Assembly: GCF_035967765.1 (NCBI RefSeq)
Contig: NZ_JAYWIT010000014.1
Reading direction: 5' to 3' (one strand)
Source of the DNA: Conexibacter stalactiti
Lineage (GTDB): Bacteria; Actinomycetota; Thermoleophilia; Solirubrobacterales; Solirubrobacteraceae
Length of the DNA: 64,000 nucleotides
Under the pieces are notes generated by a model. That model made no database searches, had not been told where the DNA came from, and saw nothing but the letters and a program-made list of their open reading frames with translations. Positions 7,385 to 15,226 of this stretch are shown piece by piece. Every line of letters begins with the position of its first letter. Position 1 is the first letter of the stretch. Position numbers and translations under genes: made by a program.

Positions 7385-8353
7385 TCAGGCGGGGTGCAGC
7401 GCCGTCCGCAGCGTGGCGACGGCCTGGGCGACCGCGGCCCGCGTCGCGCGCGTGCCGCTGAGCGGGTTGAGCATCATGAAGTCGTGCGTGATGCCGTCGT
7501 AGCGCACGGTCGTGACCGCCACACCGGCCGCGCGCAGGCGACTCGCGTACGCCTCGCCCTCGTCGCGCAGGACGTCGGCCTCGTCGACGATCAGCAGCGC
7601 CGGCGGCAGGCCGCGCAGCTGCGCGTCGGTCGCCCGCAGCGGCGCGGCGAACGGCTCGGAGCGCTGCTCGACGTCGGGCGCGTAGGCGTCCCAGAACCAC
7701 GCCATCGCCTTCGCGGTGAGGTAGTAGCCCTCGGCGAACTGCTCGTAGGAGCCGGTGTCCATCGCGGCGTCGGTGACCGGGTAGTACATCGACTGGTGCA
7801 CGAAGCGCACGTCGCCGCGCTCCTGCGCCATCAGCGCGATCGCCGCGGTCATGCAGCCGCCGACCGAATCGCCGGCGATCGCGATCCGCTCCGGGTCGAG
7901 CCCGTTGGCCGCGCCCTCGCCGACGATCCACCGTGCCGTCGCGTAGCCCTGCTCGATCGCGACCGGGTAGCGGGCCTCGGGCGAGCGGTCGTACTCGACG
8001 AACGCGACGGCCGCACCGGCGCCGACCGCCAGCTCGCGCACGAGCCGGTCGTGTGTGCCGGCGTTGCCGAGCACCCAGCCGCCGCCGTGGATGTAGAGGA
8101 TCACGGGCAGCGTGCCCTCGGCGCCGGCCGGGCGCACGATCCGCACGCGCACGTCGCCGACGTCGGCGGGGACGGTGATCCAGCGCTCGCCGACCGGCAG
8201 CTTCTCGATCGGCGCCGCCTGCACGTCGTCGAGCACGGCGCGGGCCGCGTCCGGCGTCAGCTCGTAGAGGAACGGCGGCGTCGAGGTCGCCTCGGCGAAC
8301 TGCTGCGCGGCCGGCTCCAGCACGACCGGCGTGTGTGTCGTCGTGGCGGACAT
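7385..8353 (-). CDS. alpha/beta hydrolase, hormone-sensitive-lipase (acetyl esterase) family
   Basis: A 322-residue esterase. The HSL-family oxyanion motif HGGGW (about 89-93), nucleophile elbow GDSVGG with Ser163, an acid in IVDEADVLRDEGEAY and a catalytic His in GITHDFMML are all present and properly spaced. It should hydrolyse short-chain esters of small or aromatic alcohols. No signal peptide, so cytoplasmic. Its start codon overlaps the stop of the preceding alpha/beta hydrolase gene, so the two are co-translated and may act in sequence on one ester. A strong hairpin follows the stop. Confidence 0.9.
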   Translation of the reverse strand: MSATTTHTPVVLEPAAQQFAEATSTPPFLYELTPDAARAVLDDVQAAPIEKLPVGERWITVPADVGDVRVRIVRPAGAEGTLPVILYIHGGGWVLGNAGTHDRLVRELAVGAGAAVAFVEYDRSPEARYPVAIEQGYATARWIVGEGAANGLDPERIAIAGDSVGGCMTAAIALMAQERGDVRFVHQSMYYPVTDAAMDTGSYEQFAEGYYLTAKAMAWFWDAYAPDVEQRSEPFAAPLRATDAQLRGLPPALLIVDEADVLRDEGEAYASRLRAAGVAVTTVRYDGITHDFMMLNPLSGTRATRAAVAQAVATLRTALHPA

Positions 8354-9069
8354 CACGCCGCCGCCGCGTGCAGGTGCGCGGCCTCCAGGATCAGGCCCGC
8401 GGTCTCGTCCGGGCGCGAGACGGCGATCGCGTGCGAGGCGCCGTAGATCTCGACCGTGCGATGGGCGTTCGCGCGCTCGGCCAGCGAGCGCTGCAGGGTC
8501 GCGGGGATGTTGTGGTCCTCGGTGCCGAAGATGAAGAACGACGGCAGCTGCTGCCACAGCGGGTTCGGTCCCGTCGGCTCCTCCAGCGCGGCCTTCGCGA
8601 TCGGGCGCTGGGTCGCGCCCATCAGCCCGGCCTCGTGCTTGGGGACGTCGGAGCAGAACTGCGCGTGGAAGCGGTCGCGGGCGATCAGCAGGTCGACCGA
8701 CCCGTCGCGGCGCGGGACCGGGTTCAGCGCGGCGCCGAGCGTGCTGCCGGCGAAGCGCTGTGACAGCTCGATGCAGCTCTCGCCGGTCGCGGGCGCGAAG
8801 GCGCCGACGTAGACGAGCGCGGTGATGTCGCCGGCGTCGGCGTCGACGTTGGAGATCACCGCGCCGCCGTAGGAGTGGCCGGCGAGCACGACCGGTCCCT
8901 CGATCGTGCGGACGAGGTCGCTGATCGCGCTCGCGTCCTCGGCGAGGCCGCGCAGCGGATTCGCGGCGGCGACGACCGGGTGGCCGGCGGCGTACAGGCG
9001 CTCGGCGACGCCGTTCCAGCTGGCGGACTCGGCGAAGGCGCCGTGGACGAGAACGATGGTGGGCTGCAT
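8353..9069 (-). CDS. alpha/beta hydrolase (salicylate-esterase/MenH-like small type)
   Basis: A 238-residue hydrolase starting MQPTIVLVHGAFAESASWNG. It has the VHGAF oxyanion segment, the nucleophile elbow AGHSYGG with Ser66, an acid in FGTEDHNIP, and a His in GASHAIAVSRP near the C-terminus. This pattern is typical of small esterases annotated as alpha/beta hydrolases next to stress or secondary-metabolism genes. The start has an AAAGGA ribosome site. It is the first gene of a two-hydrolase unit whose promoter must lie in the repeat-rich divergent region 9070-9289, shared with the NAD(P)-binding protein gene on the other strand. Confidence 0.88.
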   Translation of the reverse strand: MQPTIVLVHGAFAESASWNGVAERLYAAGHPVVAAANPLRGLAEDASAISDLVRTIEGPVVLAGHSYGGAVISNVDADAGDITALVYVGAFAPATGESCIELSQRFAGSTLGAALNPVPRRDGSVDLLIARDRFHAQFCSDVPKHEAGLMGATQRPIAKAALEEPTGPNPLWQQLPSFFIFGTEDHNIPATLQRSLAERANAHRTVEIYGASHAIAVSRPDETAGLILEAAHLHAAAA

Positions 9070-9143
9070 GCGGCGGTCCTTTCGGGTGGGCTTTCAGTGA
9101 CCGCACCACCGTCGCCGCTCCCGCCGCGGATCGCTTCGGTCGG

Positions 9144-9251
9144 GATGCCCAGTCAGATGCCCGGGCGTGGTGACTGGGGACGATCCCGCCCGCGGGTCCC
9201 TGGGCATCCGACTGGGGATGCCGACGGACGCGCCCCGGGGCACCCGTCGGC
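9144..9251. promoter_or_regulatory. repeat-rich divergent control region with nested inverted repeats
   Basis: Between divergent genes (starts 9069 and 9290) lies an imperfect inverted repeat. The left arm (9144-9165) contains two GATGCCC units separated by AGTCA, and the right arm (9197-9222), read on the other strand, contains GCATCCCC then AGTCGGATGCCC. A further partial copy, GACTGGGGA, is at 9172-9180 and again within the right arm. A second palindrome, GCCGACGG (9220-9227) against CCGTCGGC (9244-9251), follows and could fold in the + strand leader. Such arrays often bind a dimeric or LuxR-type activator controlling both directions. The LAL regulator at 11592 is a candidate, but nothing in the sequence proves it. 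Confidence 0.45.
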
Positions 9252-9289
9252 GATCTTCGACAGCGTCAACAACACCAGGAGGCAACGTC

Positions 9290-10051
9290 ATGAAGATCGT
9301 GGTCATCGGAGGCAGCGGGCGGGTCGGCAGCAACGTGGTGCGGCGGCTGGCCGCACTGGGGCACGACGCGGTGCCGGCATCGCCCGACACGGGCGTCGAC
9401 ACGATCAGCGGCGATGGGCTCGCGGACGTGATGGCGGGCGCCGACGCCGTCGTCGACGTCTCCAACGCGCCGCTCTGGGACGACGACGCGGTGCGGGAGT
9501 TCTTCGTCACCTCGACGCGCAACCTGCTCGAGGCCGAGCAGGCGGCCGGCGTCGGCCACCACGTCGCGGTCTCGATCGTCGGCGCCGAGCGCCTGCCCGA
9601 CAGCGGCTACCTGCGGGCGAAGGTCGCCCAGGAGGCCGAGATCGAGGCCGGGGCGGTCCCGTACACGATCCTGCGCTCCACGCAGTTCTTCGAGTTCCTG
9701 CCGCAGATCGCCGAGGCGGGCGCCGACGGTGAGAGCGTCCGGCTCCCGACCGGGCTGATGCAGCTCGTCGCCGCCGACGACGTCGCCGCGACCGTCGCGG
9801 AGCTGGCTGCCGGCGCGCCGGTCGGCGGCCGCGTCGAGCTGGGCGGGCCCGAGCAGCTGGGCGTCGACGCGTGGGCGCGGCGCCTGTTCGCCGCCACGGG
9901 CGACGCGCGGACGGTCGTCGGCGACCCCCGCGCGCGCTACTTCGGCACCGAGCTGGCGGGCGGCGAGCTGACGGCCGGCGACGGCGCGCGGATCGGCGCG
10001 ACCGACTTCGAGGCGTGGTTCGCCGCGCACCGCCAGGGAGCCGGGCGATGA
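9290..10051 (+). CDS. NAD(P)H-binding NmrA-like/atypical SDR protein
   Basis: 253 residues from the ATG at 9290 with a perfect AGGAGG site. The N-terminal Rossmann motif is VVIGGSGRVGSNVVRRL (GxxGxxG type). It continues with VVDVSNAPLWD, an extended-SDR segment HVAVSIVGAERL, and YLRAKVAQEAEIEAGAVPYTILRSTQFFEFLP, the signature of atypical SDRs (YwnB/NmrA-like) that often lack the catalytic Tyr-Lys pair and act as redox sensors or quinone reductases. It heads an operon with the small genes that follow, and its stop overlaps the next start by 4 nt. It is probably driven from the repeat-rich region just upstream. Confidence 0.85.
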   Translation: MKIVVIGGSGRVGSNVVRRLAALGHDAVPASPDTGVDTISGDGLADVMAGADAVVDVSNAPLWDDDAVREFFVTSTRNLLEAEQAAGVGHHVAVSIVGAERLPDSGYLRAKVAQEAEIEAGAVPYTILRSTQFFEFLPQIAEAGADGESVRLPTGLMQLVAADDVAATVAELAAGAPVGGRVELGGPEQLGVDAWARRLFAATGDARTVVGDPRARYFGTELAGGELTAGDGARIGATDFEAWFAAHRQGAGR

Positions 10052-10266
10052 ACGCGATCAAGGCGATCGTCACCGGCCCCGAGGAGGCATACAACTACGA
10101 GGCCGAGCTGTGGTGCGCGAACGAGCTGATGGCCGTCACCGTCGTGCATGACGGTCGCCTGCACCTGCGTATAGACCCGCGCCCCGACGGCTCGCCGTGG
10201 CTGGCCGACACGACCACGCTCGCGCGCGCCCTGGCCGAGGCCGAGCAGCGCCTCGCGGCCTACTGA
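10048..10266 (+). CDS. hypothetical 72-residue protein
   Basis: The start ATG overlaps the upstream stop (ATGA), so it is translationally coupled to the NAD(P)-binding protein gene. The product MNAIKAIVTGPEEAYNYEAE continues through a short beta segment (ELMAVTVVHDGRLHLRIDPRPDG) to a C-terminal helix (TTTLARALAEAEQRLAAY). It is acidic and soluble. I do not recognise a family. Its size and coupling suggest a small accessory or binding protein for the operon. Confidence 0.65.
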   Translation: MNAIKAIVTGPEEAYNYEAELWCANELMAVTVVHDGRLHLRIDPRPDGSPWLADTTTLARALAEAEQRLAAY

Positions 10267-10275
10267 GGAAGAGCG

Positions 10276-10377
10276 GTGCACCCGCAGTGGACGACGATCA
10301 CGGCCCGCAGGCAGCACAGGCTGCTGCTGCAGCTGTGGGAGGAGATGTACCCGCTCCCGGAGTCGGTGGCGAACTGA
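10276..10377 (+). CDS. possible 33-residue peptide gene
   Basis: GTG at 10276 with GAGGAAG about 6 nt upstream, 9 nt after the previous stop. The peptide reads MHPQWTTITARRQHRLLLQL then WEEMYPLPESVAN. It has a basic centre, an amphipathic Leu-rich stretch and an acidic/Pro end, and no membrane span. Codon use fits the neighbours. The location between two operon genes and the ribosome site support it, but no homologue is known to me. It could be part of the leader of the next gene. Confidence 0.45.
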   Translation: MHPQWTTITARRQHRLLLQLWEEMYPLPESVAN

Positions 10378-10446
10378 ACGCGGCGTGGAGCGGCGCGGGC
10401 CCAATGTCCGCGCCGCGCCGGTCCCCGACGACGAGGTGACGTCGAG

Positions 10447-10851
10447 ATGGCAGGTCGAGACGACAGCGCCGGTCAGCTGGCGCCGAAGATGGAGGAGAGG
10501 TCGCGTGCGGTCGCGCGAGCAGCGGGCGCGCTGACCGCGCAGACCGGCAGCGCCCCCAGCGTCGCGCAGCTCGCGCGGCGGACGGGGCTCGACCTCGAAC
10601 AGGTCGCCGAGGCGCTGCAGGCGAGCGACGCATGGGACGCGACGCCGAGCGACGAGCTGTCCGAGCAGGACCGCACGGTCCTGCGGCTGCGCTTCGTCTG
10701 CGAGCTGACGCCGACGGAGATCGCCGAGCGGCTCGGCGCCTCGCAGCCGCAGGTCGCTCGCGCGCTGCGGCGCGCCGCCGCCGCGGCCGCGCGGGGCGCG
10801 GAGGTCGAGCTTCGAAACGACAACGCCGTACTGGAAGGAACATGGTCATGA
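10447..10851 (+). CDS. sigma-70-like protein with regions 3 and 4 only (region 2 missing)
   Basis: A 134-residue protein. Residues about 18-60 (MEERSRAVARAAGALTAQTG then SVAQLARRTGLDLEQVAEAL) match sigma region 3 of the SigB/F/G group. Residues about 70-112 (LSEQDRTVLRLRFVCELTPTEIAERLGASQPQVARALRRA) match region 4, including the -35-recognising helix-turn-helix. The whole of region 2, which binds the -10 element and core clamp, is absent, and no upstream frame encodes it. It cannot be a complete sigma factor. It might bind DNA, act with another sigma half, or act as an anti-sigma-like competitor. GAGGTGA precedes the ATG, and the stop overlaps the next start by 4 nt. Confidence 0.75.
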   Translation: MAGRDDSAGQLAPKMEERSRAVARAAGALTAQTGSAPSVAQLARRTGLDLEQVAEALQASDAWDATPSDELSEQDRTVLRLRFVCELTPTEIAERLGASQPQVARALRRAAAAAARGAEVELRNDNAVLEGTWS

Positions 10852-11582
10852 AGAGCACGGACACGATCGCCGACGAGGGCTTCGCGGAGTTCCTCGACGC
10901 GCCGCTCTCGTTCTCGCCGTTGCGGCCGCTCCCGCCGCTGCCGCCGGGATCGGCGCGGCGACCGGTCGAGGTCTTTCCGACGTGGTCGGAGGCGCAGCGC
11001 GTCGCCGCGCGCCATGCGGCCGGCCCGCTGCCGGCGATCGCGTCGCTGCGCTCCGTCGGCTTCCTCCCGCTGGCGCGCGCGGAGCGCATCATGGAGTGGT
11101 ACATCGACCCGCCCGCGTCCGACGCGCATGCGCTGGAGGGCGCGTACAGCGCGCTTGCCGAGGAGCTGATCGCGCTCGACCGCGCCGTCACCGCGGCGCC
11201 CGCGGCGGGCGGGCTCGGCGTTCGCGTGACGCTCGTCGCGACGCCGGAGGAGCCGTACGCCGATGCCGCCGACCTCTGCGACGACGTGCGTCAGCGCGGG
11301 GCGATCAAGCTGCGGGCCGCGGCGGCCGACGCGCCCCACCCGCTGCTGCCCAACGCCGCGGTCGATCGGCTTCGCACCGTCCACGACGTGCTCGGGCACG
11401 CCGCGCTCGGGCTCGGGTTCGACCTGCAGTCGGAGTACGCCGCGTGGCTGTACTGCCGTCCGCTCTTCTCGCGCGCGGCGCGCCCCGCCGCCTTCTGCGA
11501 GCTGGTCGGCCGCGTGACCGCGCACGTGCTGACGGGGACCAAGCCGGCGTTCCGGGCCGACCTCCCGCCGGCGGGGCTGTGA
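10848..11582 (+). CDS. conserved hypothetical protein with an HDxLGH motif
   Basis: 244 residues from the ATG at 10848, which overlaps the upstream TGA; an ATG at 10842 is too close to the GGAAGGA site. The distinctive part is near the C-terminus: HPLLPNAAVDRLRTVHDVLG then HAALGLGF and LQSEYAAWL. The His-Asp-x-x-Gly-His arrangement could bind a metal. Related actinobacterial proteins with the RxVHDxLGH motif exist, but I know of no assigned function. The Pro-rich N-terminus (RPLPPLPPGSARRP) is probably flexible. It is the last gene of the operon starting at 9290 and ends 9 nt from the convergent LuxR gene. Confidence 0.7.
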   Translation: MKSTDTIADEGFAEFLDAPLSFSPLRPLPPLPPGSARRPVEVFPTWSEAQRVAARHAAGPLPAIASLRSVGFLPLARAERIMEWYIDPPASDAHALEGAYSALAEELIALDRAVTAAPAAGGLGVRVTLVATPEEPYADAADLCDDVRQRGAIKLRAAAADAPHPLLPNAAVDRLRTVHDVLGHAALGLGFDLQSEYAAWLYCRPLFSRAARPAAFCELVGRVTAHVLTGTKPAFRADLPPAGL

Positions 11583-11591
11583 GGCGCGGCG

Positions 11592-14381
11592 CTAGGAGCC
11601 GATGCCGGCCGGCGCGAGCTCGGGCAGCGCCGTGCGGAGATCCTTGCGCGAGCTGATGCTGAGCTTGTCGAAGACCTTGCGCAGGTGGTACTCGACCGTG
11701 CGCGGGCTGATGAACAGCTGCGCGCCGATCTCCGGGTTCGTTTGCCCGTCGGCCGCCAGACGGGCGATCTGCGACTCCTGCGGCGTCAGCTCCACGCGAA
11801 TCTCCGGGATCCGCTTGCGCACCGTCTCGCCGAGCGCCGTCAGCTCGCGGCGAGCGCGGTCGGCGAACGCCTCGGCGCCGATCGCGACGAACCTGTCGTG
11901 CGCGACGCGCAGCTGCTCGCGGGCGTCGGCGCGGCGCTGCTCGCGCCGCAGCCACTCGCCGTAGACGAGGCGGGCGCGCGCCAGCTCGACGTGCATGCGG
12001 GTGCGTTCGAGCCGCTCGATCGCTTCGCGGTACAGCTCCTCGGCCGCCGCGCCCTCGCTCGTCAGCGCCCGTGCGCGGGCGAGCATCCCGAGCGCCCAGT
12101 CGGTGCCCGCGGCACGTGCGCGCACGTCGAGCCGCCGCAGCGCGGCGGCCGCCAGGTCGGGCCTGCCGACCCGCGTCGCCGCCTCGACCAGCTCGGCGAG
12201 CGAGCCGCCGGCGTAGCCCTGGTCGTCGTCCTCCGCGCCGCGCTGGGCGCCCTCGATCGACTCCTCGTGGCGACCGAGGCCGTTGTAGAGCACGCTGCTG
12301 GCGTAGCCGGCCAGCGCCAGCACGCGGCCCTCGCCGCGCGCGGTCGCGCTCTCGACGCCCGCTTCGATGACCTCCAGCGCCTCCGCCGGCGCGCCGCGCC
12401 ACGCGCCGAGCAGGATCCAGGCGTACACGAGCGCCGCGTTGCCGGTCGCGGCGGTGATCGTGTCGGCCTCGTGGTTCAGCGCGGCCGCCGTCGCGTACTC
12501 CCCGCTGAAGAGGTGCACGCCCGCCAGGTACGGCAGCGTCACGGGCAGCATCGTCAGCGCGCCGGTGTCGCGCGCGAGCCGCACCGCGCGCGTGGCGAGC
12601 GCGTGGAAGGCGTCGTCGTCCCACAGCTCGAACACCACCAGCGACTGGACGACCGGGCACAGCATCAGCCAGCGCATGGTCGCTTCGTGGCCGTCCAGCA
12701 CCTCGTTCCTGAACGCCTCGACCGCGAGCCGCAACGGCGCCACGCCGGCGCCCGGTCCCTCGGAGAAGCGCGTCGCCATCCCGTCGAGGACGAGGTCGAT
12801 CGAGCGCGGCGGCTGCGGCGCCGGGGGCGCGTTGCGGGCGGCCGCAGCGGCCTCGTGCACGCCGGAGCCGCTCGAGCAGCGGCCCGCGTACATCGCCGCA
12901 CCGAGCGCCTCGACGTAGGTCTCGCGCGCCAGCGCCGGATCGAGCGCCGCGAGCTGTCCGGCCGCGGCCAGCAGCAGCGGCGGCGCGTCTCTTCCGCGCC
13001 GCTGCGCGAAGACGATCTCGGCGCGCAGCCGCGCGTGACGAGCGCGCTGGAGGTCGTCGAGCGGGCACATCTCCGCGACCTCCAGCAGCCCCAGCGCGGC
13101 CTCGGGGGAGGCCGACTCGAACTTCGCCTGCGCGGCGGCGAGCGCCCGCGCGCCGCGAACGGCCGGATCGGGCGTCAGCTCCGCCGCGCGCTGGAGGAAC
13201 GCGGCTGCCGCGGCGACGCCGCCGCGTCCGCGCGCCCGCCCGGCCGAGCGCTCCAGCTCGGCGGCGACCGCTTCGTCGGCGCCGACGACGGCGTGCGCCC
13301 GGTGCCATGCGCGGCGATCGGGGTCGATCTCCGCGTCGGTCACGTCCGCGAGGACCCTGTGCACGGCCCGCTTCTCCTCCGGCGAGGCCGACCGGTAGAC
13401 GGACGAGCGCACGAGCGGATGCCGGAAGCGCACGCGGACGCCCAGCTCGACGAGGCCGGCCGCTTCGGCGGGCGCGACGGCGTCGGGCGCGATCTCGAGC
13501 CGGTCGGCGGCGCGCCACAGCAGCGCGACGTCCCCGACGGGCTCGGCCGCCGCCGCGAGCAGCAGCCGGCGCGTCTCGACCGGAAGCGGCGCGAGCCGCC
13601 GCACGAAGCCCTGCTCGATGCGGGCGGCCAGCGGGATCCCGCTCGGCAGCCCGAAACCGCCCGCGACGGCGGCCGGCGGCTGCCCGCGCGGCAGCTCCAG
13701 CAGCGCGAGCGGGTTCCCGTGCGCCTCGGCGAGGATCCGGTCGCGCACGCGATGGTCGAGCGGGCCCGGGATCGTCGCCTCCAGCAGCGTGCGGGCATCG
13801 GCGTGCTCGAGCCCTTCGACGACCAGCTCCGGAAGCCCGGCGAGGGCGTGCTGGTCGTCGTCGGCGCGCAGCGCGAAGACGAACGCGACGCGCTCGGCCA
13901 GCAGCCGGCGCGCGACGAACGCCAGCGTCTGCACCGACTCCCGATCGAGCCACTGCGCGTCGTCGACGACGCAGACGAGCGGCTTCGTCTCGGCGACCTC
14001 GGCCAGCAGGCCGAGCACCGCCAGCCCGACGAGGAAGCGGTCCGGCGGCTTGCCCGTGCCGAGGCCGAACGCCGTGCTGAGCGCGTCGCGCTGCGGGCCC
14101 GGCAGCCCGTCGATGCGCCCGAGCATCGGCGCGCACAGCTGATGCAGGCCGGCGAACGCCAGCTCCATCTCGGACTCGACGCCGGCCGCGCGCGCGACCT
14201 GGCACCCCGACGTGCCGTCCAGCAGGTACTTCAGCAGCGCGGTCTTGCCGACGCCCGCCTCGCCGCGCAGGACCAGCACTCGGCTGCGGCCCGCGCGCAC
14301 GTCGGCGACGAGGCGGTCGACCTGCTCGCGTTCGCGATGGCGGTCGACCAATCCTGACGGTTGAGGGGTCGTTGCGGCCAT
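11592..14381 (-). CDS. large ATP-binding LuxR-family (LAL) transcriptional regulator
   Basis: About 929 residues. The start is set at the ATG at 14381 (MAATTPQPSGLVDRHRER), as LAL proteins usually begin just before GL-V-x-R-x-x-E; an ATG at 14411 is possible, and neither has a clear ribosome site. The N-terminal AAA/STAND ATPase has Walker A GEAGVGKT (about 40-47) and Walker B-like LVCVVDDAQWLD. A long alpha-helical TPR-like region fills the middle. The C-terminal 65 residues are a LuxR HTH (LTPQESQIARLAADGQTNPEIGAQLFISPRTVEYHLRKVF). Such regulators are ATP-dependent activators of nearby catabolic or biosynthetic genes. Candidate targets are the 9290 operon, the hydrolases and the divergent PfpI gene. 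Confidence 0.92.
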   Translation of the reverse strand: MAATTPQPSGLVDRHREREQVDRLVADVRAGRSRVLVLRGEAGVGKTALLKYLLDGTSGCQVARAAGVESEMELAFAGLHQLCAPMLGRIDGLPGPQRDALSTAFGLGTGKPPDRFLVGLAVLGLLAEVAETKPLVCVVDDAQWLDRESVQTLAFVARRLLAERVAFVFALRADDDQHALAGLPELVVEGLEHADARTLLEATIPGPLDHRVRDRILAEAHGNPLALLELPRGQPPAAVAGGFGLPSGIPLAARIEQGFVRRLAPLPVETRRLLLAAAAEPVGDVALLWRAADRLEIAPDAVAPAEAAGLVELGVRVRFRHPLVRSSVYRSASPEEKRAVHRVLADVTDAEIDPDRRAWHRAHAVVGADEAVAAELERSAGRARGRGGVAAAAAFLQRAAELTPDPAVRGARALAAAQAKFESASPEAALGLLEVAEMCPLDDLQRARHARLRAEIVFAQRRGRDAPPLLLAAAGQLAALDPALARETYVEALGAAMYAGRCSSGSGVHEAAAAARNAPPAPQPPRSIDLVLDGMATRFSEGPGAGVAPLRLAVEAFRNEVLDGHEATMRWLMLCPVVQSLVVFELWDDDAFHALATRAVRLARDTGALTMLPVTLPYLAGVHLFSGEYATAAALNHEADTITAATGNAALVYAWILLGAWRGAPAEALEVIEAGVESATARGEGRVLALAGYASSVLYNGLGRHEESIEGAQRGAEDDDQGYAGGSLAELVEAATRVGRPDLAAAALRRLDVRARAAGTDWALGMLARARALTSEGAAAEELYREAIERLERTRMHVELARARLVYGEWLRREQRRADAREQLRVAHDRFVAIGAEAFADRARRELTALGETVRKRIPEIRVELTPQESQIARLAADGQTNPEIGAQLFISPRTVEYHLRKVFDKLSISSRKDLRTALPELAPAGIGS

Positions 14382-14506
14382 CGCGCCATGCAGTATCCCG
14401 GGCGCGGCCATTGCGCGGCAAACACCCCTGATCGAGCGCGCGATCTGGCGTCGCCGCAGGGTGTGGAGCGGCGCAGGCGCGCACCGGATCGCGGTAGAAC
14501 CGTCGC

Positions 14507-15217
14507 ATGAAGATCGCCTACGTCGTCTATCCGGAGTTCACCGCGCTGGATCTGATCGGGCCGTACGAGGTGATCAGCCTGTGGCCGGACGTGGAGCTGC
14601 ACTGGGTCGCGACGACGCCGGGGCCGATCCGCACCGACCACGGCCTCGCGGTGATGCCGACGACGACGCCCGCGCAGCTGCCGGATCCGGACGTCGTCGT
14701 GATCCCCGGGTCGAGCAAGCCGCTCGGGCCGCTCGACGACGAGGTCCTGCTCGACTGGGTGCGGCAGGTGACGCCGCGCGCGCAGTGGCTCGCCTCGGCC
14801 TGCACCGGCGCCGCCGTCTACGGGGCGGCCGGAGTGCTGGCGGGGCGACGCGCCACGACGCACTGGGGCTTTCGCGAGAACCTGCGCGCGATGGGGGTCG
14901 ACGTCGTCGGCGACCGCGTCGTCTTCGATCCGCCGTTCGTGACCGGCGCCGGCGTCTCGGCCGGGATCGACATGGCGCTCGCGCTGACGGCGCGCGTCCA
15001 CGGCGAGGAGCTGGCGAAGGCGATCCAGCTGGGGATCGAGTACGACCCGCAGCCGCCGTTCGACGCCGGAGCGCCGCAGAAGGCGGACGCTTCGACGCTG
15101 CGGCTGACGATGCGGATGCTGCTCGGCGACGCGCCGCTGCGCACGACGGCCGCGTACGGATCGCGCCTGCTCGGCGATCGGATCCGCGGGCTGCGCCGCC
15201 CCGCGCCGCCGGTCTGA
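14507..15217 (+). CDS. DJ-1/PfpI (isonitrile hydratase-like) family protein
   Basis: A 236-residue member of the DJ-1/PfpI superfamily in the group resembling isonitrile hydratase. It begins MKIAYVVYPEFTALDLIGPY with the conserved acidic residue of this group (Glu/Asp near 15-21). The nucleophile elbow is ASACTGAAVYGAAGVL with Cys99, followed by LAGRRATTHWGF, the usual segment. There is no C-terminal AraC domain, so it is an enzyme rather than a regulator. The substrate is unknown; isonitriles, glyoxal-type electrophiles or peptides are possibilities. It is transcribed divergently from the LuxR gene across 125 bp, which suggests regulation by it. Confidence 0.85.
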   Translation: MKIAYVVYPEFTALDLIGPYEVISLWPDVELHWVATTPGPIRTDHGLAVMPTTTPAQLPDPDVVVIPGSSKPLGPLDDEVLLDWVRQVTPRAQWLASACTGAAVYGAAGVLAGRRATTHWGFRENLRAMGVDVVGDRVVFDPPFVTGAGVSAGIDMALALTARVHGEELAKAIQLGIEYDPQPPFDAGAPQKADASTLRLTMRMLLGDAPLRTTAAYGSRLLGDRIRGLRRPAPPV

Positions 15218-15226
15218 AGCGCGCCG

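Noticed and set aside
9144..9222. GATGCCC repeats considered as a CRISPR-like array
   Set aside because: The units are 7-22 nt, few in number, partly inverted and lie in a divergent promoter; there are no equal-length spacers and no cas genes.
11305..14508. A 1067-codon minus-strand frame overlapping the LuxR gene in another frame
   Set aside because: Arg/Ala/Gly-rich nonsense translation; the true LAL protein with Walker A and LuxR HTH occupies the adjacent frame.
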